NCBI GenBank assembly: GCA_020073285.1
Contig: JAIQFM010000003.1
Location: forward strand, 1-58,690
DNA length: 58,690 nt
Direction of reading: 5' to 3'
Source: Terriglobia bacterium
GTDB lineage: Bacteria > Acidobacteriota > Terriglobia > Terriglobales > Acidobacteriaceae
Under the pieces are notes generated by a model, which saw nothing but the letters and a program-made list of their open reading frames with translations, was not told the origin of the DNA and did not search any database. Positions 25,696 through 32,313 of this stretch are shown in pieces (position 1 is the stretch's first letter; every line of letters begins with the position of its first letter). A program made the position numbers and the translations under genes.

Positions 25696-25930
25696 GGAGC
25701 ACCTCGTCGGAACTGCGGGCGAACGCCGCGTGGCGCTTTGCGACATCGCGCTCGATGTGGGTGCGCACGCGGCCGCGCGCAAACCTCGTCCGGTTCAGCA
25801 GGTCGGTGAAATCGACGTGAGGCTCCCGAACGGTGGGGACGGCGATCTCCGCCCAGCGCTCCGGGCCGCTTTTCACGATCGCGTGCCGTGAGGGAAGGTG
25901 GGAGATGTTGCATGGGACGCAAGGCGACAA
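25682..25930 (-). CDS. Short frame upstream of the replication-relaxation remnant, possible gene fragment
   Basis: Up to 82 residues, charged and soluble: DFTDLLNRTRFARGRVRTHI, then ERDVAKRHAAFARSSDEVLH and EWE. The regular spacing of charged and hydrophobic residues and the 14-bp overlap with the next start suggest a real protein end, but the N-terminal part (before about residue 25) looks random. Probably the C-terminus of a gene of the former mobile element. No family recognised. Confidence 0.35.
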   Translation of the reverse strand: MSPCVPCNISHLPSRHAIVKSGPERWAEIAVPTVREPHVDFTDLLNRTRFARGRVRTHIERDVAKRHAAFARSSDEVLHEWE

Positions 25931-26047
25931 CGGGAGCGATCATGCCTGTCCGCGAGGGTGTCGTCCACGACCGATCAAGGCAGACAAAAAAGACCTTCAA
26001 TCCAATGAAGAATGAAGGTCAGCGCATGCACCGGAACACGGCGGCGT

Positions 26048-26689
26048 TCATTGCAAAAGCTGAGGCACCTCCCGCAGAAAAAACCGCTTAACCTCGTCCC
26101 ACTCAAGCGACATCAGCATGTTGGGCATCGGGTCCTTTTCACTATCCTCGAAAAAAGTCAGCGACTTCAGAACGTGAAGCTTGTTGTACTGAGTTTGACG
26201 GTACTTTCCGTCGAAGAGCCGCAGGAGATTGCCAAGGTCGAATTCGCGAGCGCACACGTAGAGATCCACGAAATCGCGCTTAGTGCCGCGACTCGCGATA
26301 GCGCTCACTTTCATGCACGCGATGTCGCGCACGTCAGCCACGGCAACCTCGAGGAATTGGCTAAGGGGAAACAGCAGGCGGTAATCGTACCCGAGGAAAC
26401 TCACCTTTGTCGCTTGGATTGTCGTATGCAGCGAGTGCGGCGCCTTCGCAACAAGGGAAAATCCATCTAAAGCTTGGACACGCTGAAGGAGCGTTTCCTC
26501 GTCAAACAGATCGGCCGCAAAAAAGTCTAGATCCTGAGACAGCCGGTGGCCGAGGTGAAGGGCAAGCCCCGTCCCGCCGGCAAGGTAAAAGCTGTCGAGC
26601 AGTTTGGCGTGAGAAAGGTCGTGGAGCGTTGCTTCAGTAGAGGCGGTGATCACCTCGCGGTGCCATCCCCCAGCTTCATGATTGGTCAT
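26048..26689 (-). CDS. AbiEii/AbiGii-type nucleotidyltransferase toxin
   Basis: 213 residues. The nucleotidyltransferase signature is near the N-terminus: FYLAGGTGLALHLGHRLSQD followed by LDFF. This gives the GG[T/S] turn at 38-40, Arg49, Ser51 and the metal-binding pair Asp53/Asp55. The C-terminal part has KRDFVDLYVCAREFDLGNLL and LKSLTFFEDSEKDPMPNML, typical of the family. Related AbiEii toxins transfer nucleotides to tRNA or other targets and arrest growth, giving phage defence or plasmid maintenance. A DUF6922-like gene lies 30 bp upstream in the same direction and is the likely antitoxin or regulator. The gene appears intact, unlike its broken neighbours. Confidence 0.8.
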   Translation of the reverse strand: MTNHEAGGWHREVITASTEATLHDLSHAKLLDSFYLAGGTGLALHLGHRLSQDLDFFAADLFDEETLLQRVQALDGFSLVAKAPHSLHTTIQATKVSFLGYDYRLLFPLSQFLEVAVADVRDIACMKVSAIASRGTKRDFVDLYVCAREFDLGNLLRLFDGKYRQTQYNKLHVLKSLTFFEDSEKDPMPNMLMSLEWDEVKRFFLREVPQLLQ

Positions 26690-26719
26690 GGCAGTTTTCT
26701 TTCTCTGAAAGAGGATCGG

Positions 26720-26986
26720 TTAGCGGCTCAGGTTGAGCGCCGCAACATCGTGGAATGGAACCTTGTATAGCAGCGCCCAGAAGTTGGCTGACTTTCGCGA
26801 CAAACGGCATTCCGTGCAAAGCACCCTTCGGATCTCAGATTCCGAAAAGGTCTCTTGCAGCCAGGCAACTGCCGGCCCGTCCCCGTACTCCAAGACCCGA
26901 AAAATCGTGTAGTCGGGATAGGCTTCAGGCCTGAAGGTGTCAAGGTTCGTATCCCAGAAGAGTGTTTGTAAGCGACTGGGAATCAT
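26720..26986 (-). CDS. DUF6922-like protein, probable antitoxin partner of AbiEii toxin
   Basis: 88 residues beginning MIPSRLQTLFWDTNLDTFRP, then DYTIFRVLEYGDGPAVAWL, SEIRRVLCTECRLSRKSANF and WALLYKVP. The LFWDTN...FI..R.L.YGD...W[LM] pattern is that of small proteins regularly encoded just upstream of AbiEii toxins. These are likely DNA-binding antitoxins. The start at 26986 is chosen over 27007 as the family begins close to this point. GTATAAG direct repeats lie immediately upstream and may be its operator. Confidence 0.7.
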   Translation of the reverse strand: MIPSRLQTLFWDTNLDTFRPEAYPDYTIFRVLEYGDGPAVAWLQETFSESEIRRVLCTECRLSRKSANFWALLYKVPFHDVAALNLSR

Positions 26987-26996
26987 ACTGTTACAA

Positions 26997-27019
26997 GTAT
27001 AAGGCATCGGGCGTATAAG
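26997..27019 (-). promoter_or_regulatory. Direct repeats upstream of toxin-antitoxin operon
   Basis: CTTATAC (minus strand) occurs twice with 16-bp spacing (27013-27019 and 26997-27003), the nearer copy 11 bp before the start. Each could serve as a -10-like box; as a pair they look like an autoregulatory operator for the operon. Confidence 0.4.
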
Positions 27020-27169
27020 TCAACCCCGAGTCTCAGCGAGTTTCGTTTCAGTCTCTCACTTGAGGCTATTCGGAACCCGCCATCAATCACGGTAGGCCCC
27101 GTGCTGTCCGGGCGATTGCTTCCGAGTCGCCCGTTACCCGTCAACTGGCAAGATCGTCGCGACAAGGCA

Positions 27170-27694
27170 TTACTTCACCCGCTTGAGGTGCGCCACCGTA
27201 TAGACATCAAAATCCTTGCCGGGCGGCGCCAGCGAGAACGTTTCTTCGATCTCGTCGGCGGAAAGCACGCGATATGATTTCTTTGCTCTCCATCCAGGCG
27301 CGAGATTCTCAATCCGCACCGTGACGAATTCGAGCGATTTACCATCGGCGCTCACCGACTCCAACCAGTATTCGTTGACAAAGCCTTCACTGTGGAATTG
27401 TCGCCACACCATCTTTTTCAGAAACGTGTCATAACTGAAGTAGCCAAAATCTTCGCGGACCTTTGGCGTTGCATCCGGTGATTTGGTCTCGTACACAGAA
27501 TGATCGCGCTGCGATAGAAACGTGCCGCCCAACACAAACCGATACTCACGGGAGCTCAACTGCTTTCCCGGTTTGCCCGTGATTGCACCTTCCCATTTTC
27601 CTTCGAAGACGCGCACAGGCGACCACGGATCCGACTGGGCCCCAGCGCTGACAGCGATCAGGACAACAAGCGGCAGGATTCGCGCATACTTCAT
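27170..27694 (-). CDS. Secreted lipocalin/DUF1579-like protein
   Basis: 174 residues with a signal peptide (MKYARILPLVVLIAVSAGAQ). The body has the FABP/THAP4/DUF1579 flavour: FEGKWEGAITGKPGKQLSSR, EYRFVLGGTFLSQRDHSVYE, EDFGYFSYDTFLKKMVWRQF, FVTVRIENLAPGWRAKKSYR and a final IEETFSLAPPG. The start codon overlaps the stop of the membrane-protein gene upstream (TTATGA), implying translational coupling. A small-ligand-binding role is inferred; nothing is known specifically. Confidence 0.7.
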   Translation of the reverse strand: MKYARILPLVVLIAVSAGAQSDPWSPVRVFEGKWEGAITGKPGKQLSSREYRFVLGGTFLSQRDHSVYETKSPDATPKVREDFGYFSYDTFLKKMVWRQFHSEGFVNEYWLESVSADGKSLEFVTVRIENLAPGWRAKKSYRVLSADEIEETFSLAPPGKDFDVYTVAHLKRVK

Positions 27695-28053
27695 AATGTC
27701 CTCCTATTGGCAAGATCGCGTGTTCTTTGCGTCAAGAAGCCGATAATCGCGCCCACGACAAAGCCGGGAAGCATGATTTCCAGATAATGCGGCTTGCCTT
27801 TCGTGGCATCCATGGCTGCCACCAAAAAGGCGAACAGCAGCCCAAGAGCGGAACCCACTACAATTCCCCACGCAGTGGATTGCACTTTTCGGGCAAACCA
27901 GCCACTAAAGAGGCCAACAATCATGCCCTTAATCGACGAGCCGATCATGATGCTCGTCAACATTGGACGCGCTTCCGGGTAGAACCATGCGGTTGCGCCG
28001 TCAAAGGCGCCGAGTATCAGGCCGAACAGTAATCCGGCCACGATCTTGCTCAT
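27691..28053 (-). CDS. Small integral membrane protein
   Basis: 120 residues with four hydrophobic segments: IVAGLLFGLILGAFDGATAW, SIMIGSSIKGMIVGLFSGWF, GIVVGSALGLLFAFLVAAM and IMLPGFVVGAIIGFL. The short Gly-rich helices and the paired FGLILGAFDG / VGSALGLLFA pattern suggest an internal duplication. GGAGGG lies 6 bp before the ATG at 28053, so this start is preferred over 28083. It lies 44 bp after the kinase gene and overlaps the next gene by 4 bp. No family recognised. Confidence 0.65.
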   Translation of the reverse strand: MSKIVAGLLFGLILGAFDGATAWFYPEARPMLTSIMIGSSIKGMIVGLFSGWFARKVQSTAWGIVVGSALGLLFAFLVAAMDATKGKPHYLEIMLPGFVVGAIIGFLTQRTRDLANRRTL

Positions 28054-28097
28054 TGTGTTCCCTCCTGCCATAGAATTCCGCATTCATCGAAATTCCT

Positions 28098-28925
28098 TTA
28101 GAACTTTCGCAGAAAAAAGATCAGGAACTTCGCAAATGTGTACGCGGCAAGCAGCCAAAGGAGGAGGGCATTGCGCGACGCGAAGCGGCGCAAGCGATGC
28201 CAGAGCGGTTCAGGCCAAGCCTCGACAGCCATGCCTTGTTCAAAGCGTTCGATATCGGCGAGAAGTGCCGGCACCTCGGGATATCGGGCTGCCGGGTCAA
28301 CACTCATTGCCTTGGCTGCGATTGCTCCGAGGGCGGGAGGATTGGGTTCGGGAAGCAAGAACCGCAGCAATGCTCCCAAAGCATAGATGTCGGAACGCCG
28401 ATCGAGAAGGACTTCAGGAGCACGGAACGCCGGAGTACCGGCGATTGCGTTCACTCCCCAATCCATTAGGTAGACCTCGCCGAATTCGCCAACCATCACG
28501 TTCTGGGGTTTAAGGTCACGATGAATAATGCCGTGGGAGTGGGCGTAGGCGAGTGCCTCACCGACGCGCCAGATCAGCCTCAGTCGCTCGGCAAGCGTAG
28601 GTTGCCCAGCGACGTAGTGGTCAAGACGCGCGCCCCTGATCAATTTCATTGCGTAGAACTCCCGTCCATCCGGAAGCGTACCGGCTTCATAGACGGGTAC
28701 GATGGCTGGATGTTCGAGGGCTGCGATCAACTGCGCTTCACCGGCAGGGGTGAGATCGAGAACTTTGAGTGCAACACGGCGATCGAGTACGCGGTCTCGC
28801 GCAGCGTAGACAATGCCCATCCCACCGCGTCCGATTTCGCCCTCCAGTTCGTAGCGAGTCCCGCTCAAGTCCGGCAGCGCAGCCACGCGGCGTAAATGGT
28901 CGAGAGCAGAGTCGCTTAACTCCAT
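28098..28925 (-). CDS. Membrane-anchored serine/threonine protein kinase (PknB-like), short
   Basis: 275 residues. The Gly-rich loop is GEIGRGGMGIVYAARD (about 29-44), the catalytic Lys54 is in VALKVL and the catalytic loop is HRDLKPQN (135-142, Asp137). The metal-binding triplet is DWG (Asp155) in place of DFG, and APE is at 169-171. The activation segment is only about 14 residues and offers a single Thr. The C-lobe is short. Residues about 252-272 form one membrane segment (ALLLWLLAAYTFAKFLIFFL), with no extracellular sensor domain after it. Its start overlaps the sigma-factor stop by 10 bp. The kinase could phosphorylate the sigma factor or an unlinked target. Confidence 0.85.
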   Translation of the reverse strand: MELSDSALDHLRRVAALPDLSGTRYELEGEIGRGGMGIVYAARDRVLDRRVALKVLDLTPAGEAQLIAALEHPAIVPVYEAGTLPDGREFYAMKLIRGARLDHYVAGQPTLAERLRLIWRVGEALAYAHSHGIIHRDLKPQNVMVGEFGEVYLMDWGVNAIAGTPAFRAPEVLLDRRSDIYALGALLRFLLPEPNPPALGAIAAKAMSVDPAARYPEVPALLADIERFEQGMAVEAWPEPLWHRLRRFASRNALLLWLLAAYTFAKFLIFFLRKF

Positions 28926-29692
28926 ACGCGCCGCATCTCCTTGCGTAGTTCACGCCAGCCCGCGGTCGTGCCGCGTAATCGTTCAGTCACAAAGCCACGT
29001 AGCATGCGCCGCGCCCACGCAAGATAGTTAGTCACAGAAGTCTCGGGAACACCGTGTTGATCGGCCAACTCCGCGTAAGAAGGACGTTCGCCTTCGGCGA
29101 GGTCGTAGGCCTGAAAGATCCGAAATTGAAGTTGCTTGCCGCATTCTTCGCTATGCGCACGCAGATCGTCGAGAGCAAGACAAAACAACTGCCGCTGCCA
29201 CTCGCGCTCAAAAACCTGTTCTGGTGAGTCGGTGGAGGCTGCCTGCTCTCCTATGGTCTCGAACTCGGTGTCGCCGCCCCTTTTTTGCCGGTTCGCGGCG
29301 GCATGCTGATTGGCAGCGAAACGTTCGACAGCCATTCGAAGATAGGTTCGAAAAGATGCTTTTTCGGGATGGAAGCGCGTGAAGAAGTCGCGTTCAAGTG
29401 CGGTGGCGAAAAAGCCCTGGGTCAAGTCCTTGGCGTCTTCATTGTTCTTGTGGAATTTCAGGCGGATGAATCGATACACCGGTTTCCAGTAGATCGTGAT
29501 CACGCGGTCCAGCGCCTCACTCGACAGACCGGAAGCCGCAGCCTCAAGTAGCGATAGCTGAGTGGAAGGGAAATGATCACCGTGCCCGCCGATGGCAGTA
29601 TCTGCGTCCACCCTGTGACTCCCATTCCCGCATTTCCGGCTCGCTGCCTTACCAGCCAATTCTTTCTTATTGGCTTTGCATGTGAGGTTCAT
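28916..29692 (-). CDS. ECF-type RNA polymerase sigma factor paired with kinase
   Basis: 258 residues. Region 2-like sequence is VITIYWKPVYRFIRLKFHKN followed by NEDAKDLTQGFFATALER. The FRTYLRMAVERFAANQHAA segment continues the domain. A region 4-like helix-turn-helix is near the end (PSYAELADQHGVPETSVTNY followed by LAWARRMLRGFV). The long N-terminus and the D-L-T-Q-x-F-F signature fit the ECF groups of Acidobacteriota and Planctomycetes that sit next to protein kinases. The N-terminal 35 residues are not conserved-looking, so the true start may be later. Confidence 0.8.
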   Translation of the reverse strand: MNLTCKANKKELAGKAASRKCGNGSHRVDADTAIGGHGDHFPSTQLSLLEAAASGLSSEALDRVITIYWKPVYRFIRLKFHKNNEDAKDLTQGFFATALERDFFTRFHPEKASFRTYLRMAVERFAANQHAAANRQKRGGDTEFETIGEQAASTDSPEQVFEREWQRQLFCLALDDLRAHSEECGKQLQFRIFQAYDLAEGERPSYAELADQHGVPETSVTNYLAWARRMLRGFVTERLRGTTAGWRELRKEMRRVWS

Positions 29693-29861
29693 CCCACAGG
29701 TCTTGGAGTGTCAAACAGGCACAGCCAAACACTAACTACTTGCCAGATATGCAGAGTCCATCATACCGCGAGGCAGACCCCTGCTGTTAGATCGCGTTCT
29801 GGGTGTGTGGTCGGCAATTCGGAAGTTATTCCAGCCACCAGGGAACTCGCGTGCTGGATTG

Positions 29862-31697
29862 TTAGCGGGTCGCGCCCGTTGCGCTCTGCGCGTGCGCTGA
29901 TTTGACGATGTCCTCCAGCCGCAGCTCCAGCCCGCCGAACTCAGGATGATCGTTGAGGTCGAGGGTGAAAGCGACGTCCACCAAATCACCGGCGAGAATC
30001 GACGCCTGCTGCACCCGCTCGGCCATGCGCCAGCCGAGAGCGTCAATCCCGCGTCCATTGCGTGAGCTATTGGGAACAGCCCCACCCTGTCGCTCCCCCT
30101 CGGCTGCGCTCGGGGCAGGCTCCACCGGGAGCGACAAGGGCGGGCCACCCTCCGGATGCGGGGCACCAATGAGGCGCATTTTCACGTGCTTTTCCTTCAG
30201 GATTTTCGGTGGGAAGGCGACGCGCGCCCCGCGAGCGGCGAACACTGGCTCGGGATTGCTCATGCCGAACGGTTCCAGCCGCTGCAAACATTCGTAGAGC
30301 GCAGGCGTGACTTCGTTGAGCGGCAGCTCGCCGTCGTATTCCAGGACGCGCTCGAAATCCGCGGGAGTGAGCCGTTCACGCGCGTAGGTATCGAGCGCGG
30401 CGCGCAGTGCCGGCACGCGGTCGCACGGCAGCGAGAATCCGACGGCGTGCGCGTGCCCGCCGAAGCGCGTGAACATGTCGCGGCACGATTCCAGCGCGTC
30501 CAGCAGATGAAACGCCGGAATCGAGCGCCCGGAGCCATAGGCCTCGCCGTCTTCACGCGAGAGGACCAAGGTTGGACGTCCGTAGCGCTCGACCACGCGC
30601 GTGGCGGCAATGCCAATCACGCCGCGATGCCACTGGTCGCCGTCCACGACCAGACAGTACGTGTCCCGAACATCGGGTGCGCTCGCCAGGCGCTCTTCGA
30701 CCGCTTCAAAAATCCGCTTCTCCTCTTGCTGACGGTCGGAATTGAGCTGGTTCAGACGGGCCGCAATTTCGCGCGCCCGCTCCGTGTCCTTGACGCTGAA
30801 CAGGTCCACCACATCCTGCGCCACGTCCATGCGACCGGCGGCGTTCAACCGCGGCGCGATGCGAAATCCGACATCGCTGGCGCTCAGTTTTTTCGCGCTC
30901 AAGGCCGACACTTCCAGCAGCGCCTTCAGGCCGACGTTGACCGGATGACGCAATCCGTCCAGGCCGAGCTTGGCGAACACACGGTTTTCGCCGATCAGCG
31001 GCACCGCGTCGGCAATCGTGGCAATGGCGACCATCTTCAGGAACGACGGCAGCAGGCGCGCGCGCCCGGTTTCCTCGAGCAGAAGCTGCGCCAGCTTGAA
31101 GGCCACGCCCGCGCCGCACAGCGCTTTGCACGGATACGCGCACCCGGCCTGATTGGGATTGAGCACCGCCAACGCCGGCGGCACGCCGTGTCCTTCGGGC
31201 AGGTGGTGGTCGGTGACGATCAGGTCCACGCCTGCGCGTTGCGCGGTTTCGGCGGCGGCGAAGGCACGAATGCCGGTGTCGACGCTGACGATGAGCGAGA
31301 CTCCGGCGGCCGCGGCACGCTCGATGACATCGTCCTTCATGCCGTAGCCTTCGCGAATGCGGTGCGGCACATGGAAATCGGCGCTGCCGCCGCACAGCTC
31401 GATGGCAGTTTTCAGGATGACGACGGCGGTGGTGCCGTCCACGTCGTAGTCGCCGTAGATCAGGACTTGCTCGCGGTTGGCGATGGCGCGGCGCAGGCGC
31501 TCGGCGGCCTTGTCCATGCCGAGCATGAGGTGCGGCGAGTGCAGGTGTTCGAGCGACGGATGGAGAAAGCGCTGCGCCTCTTCCCCGTTGGCGATGCCGC
31601 GGGCGACGAGCAGCCGCGCTACGACCAGTGGGAGATCGGCCTCCGCCGCCAGGCTACTTACCCGCTCTTCATCCGCCGATCGCAAATGCCAGCGCAT
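29862..31697 (-). CDS. recJ: Single-stranded-DNA-specific exonuclease RecJ
   Basis: 611 residues, longer than the usual 560-580. DHH-family motifs are intact: VLIYGDYDVDGTTAVVIL (motif I), VSVDTGIRAFAAAE, LIVTDHHLPEGHGVPPA (DHH motif) and the DHHA1 motif FGGHAHAVGFSL. RecJ degrades single-stranded DNA 5'-3' in recombination and mismatch repair. Residues about 511-546 (APHPEGG ... NSSRNGR) interrupt the C-terminal OB-like domain. They are encoded by an inverted repeat at 30081-30145, leaving the frame intact. Without that insert the protein would have normal length. Confidence 0.92.
   Translation of the reverse strand: MRWHLRSADEERVSSLAAEADLPLVVARLLVARGIANGEEAQRFLHPSLEHLHSPHLMLGMDKAAERLRRAIANREQVLIYGDYDVDGTTAVVILKTAIELCGGSADFHVPHRIREGYGMKDDVIERAAAAGVSLIVSVDTGIRAFAAAETAQRAGVDLIVTDHHLPEGHGVPPALAVLNPNQAGCAYPCKALCGAGVAFKLAQLLLEETGRARLLPSFLKMVAIATIADAVPLIGENRVFAKLGLDGLRHPVNVGLKALLEVSALSAKKLSASDVGFRIAPRLNAAGRMDVAQDVVDLFSVKDTERAREIAARLNQLNSDRQQEEKRIFEAVEERLASAPDVRDTYCLVVDGDQWHRGVIGIAATRVVERYGRPTLVLSREDGEAYGSGRSIPAFHLLDALESCRDMFTRFGGHAHAVGFSLPCDRVPALRAALDTYARERLTPADFERVLEYDGELPLNEVTPALYECLQRLEPFGMSNPEPVFAARGARVAFPPKILKEKHVKMRLIGAPHPEGGPPLSLPVEPAPSAAEGERQGGAVPNSSRNGRGIDALGWRMAERVQQASILAGDLVDVAFTLDLNDHPEFGGLELRLEDIVKSAHAQSATGATR
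30081..30145. repeat. Palindromic element inserted in frame inside recJ
   Basis: The arms CCACCCTGTCGCTCCC (30082-30097) and GGGAGCGACAAGGGCGG (30127-30143) face each other around about 30 bp that include CTCGGCTGCGCTCGGGG. The whole insertion is a multiple of three and carries no stop in the recJ frame. It resembles the intergenic palindromes elsewhere in the window. Confidence 0.6.
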
Positions 31698-31718
31698 TTA
31701 CGAACGTTATCACGGAGT

Positions 31719-31828
31719 GCGGCAACTCGTAGTCGGTAGTCCGTCGCGCGGGCGAGTGTGTAAATCTTGTCGCGGGCGAGGGCGACGCGCCACAAGATGC
31801 AGTACTCGGTACTCAGTACTCGGTACTA
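31719..31828. repeat. Intergenic word array (AGTACTCGGTACT type)
   Basis: AACTCGTAGTCGGTAGT on the left faces CAGTACTCGGTACTCAGTAC and TCGGTACT on the right, around a G+C-rich centre (CGCGCGGGCGAG). The right arm encodes the last residues of the hypothetical gene that ends at 31813. Confidence 0.55.
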
Positions 31829-32313
31829 TCTTTCCCCTCGTCGGGATCGCCGGGCTCGTCAATCATGATGCCACCGTACTCCTCGGCGACGTCGAGCAGG
31901 CGCTGATAGCGGTCGTACCACTCGGTGGAAATCTCGCACAGGAACATCGCCCCCTGGTAGGGCCAGCCCAGTTGCAGGAAGCCGGTCTTGCCGACGTAGG
32001 TGCGCAGCCAGCGGGCCTCATCAACGTCTTCCTCGTTGGTGTAATTGGCATTGCGGAGGCGCTCGATGAGATAGTCCACGTCCTCGCGGTCGATCGCCAC
32101 ATCGCTCATGGTGAGGAAGGCCGCGCCCGAGGCCTTGGCGAGTTCGACAAAATCCTTCCAGCTATCCAGGTTGTCGTGCGAGTCCCACATGACGCTGGTG
32201 ACTTCGTCGGTGACATAACCGTGAAAGCGGCGCATGCCGTGGCCTTCGATGAAGGCGGTCATGTCGTCTTTCAAGGTGGTAAGGTCGTCTTGCATGAGGG
32301 ACAGGCGTGGCAC
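31813..32313 (-). CDS. Conserved-looking hypothetical protein
   Basis: Up to 166 residues, acidic and soluble: LKDDMTAFIEGHGMRRFHGY, TSVMWDSHDNLDSWKDFVEL, AFLTMSDVAIDREDVDYLIE, then RTYVGKTGFLQLGWPYQGAM. It has coherent protein composition but I recognise no family. The start is either GTG at 32313, overlapping the aldehyde dehydrogenase stop, or ATG at 32295. Its last residues (DEGKDSTEY) come from a repeat array. Coupling to the microcompartment genes upstream is possible from the tight spacing. Confidence 0.6.
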   Translation of the reverse strand: MPRLSLMQDDLTTLKDDMTAFIEGHGMRRFHGYVTDEVTSVMWDSHDNLDSWKDFVELAKASGAAFLTMSDVAIDREDVDYLIERLRNANYTNEEDVDEARWLRTYVGKTGFLQLGWPYQGAMFLCEISTEWYDRYQRLLDVAEEYGGIMIDEPGDPDEGKDSTEY

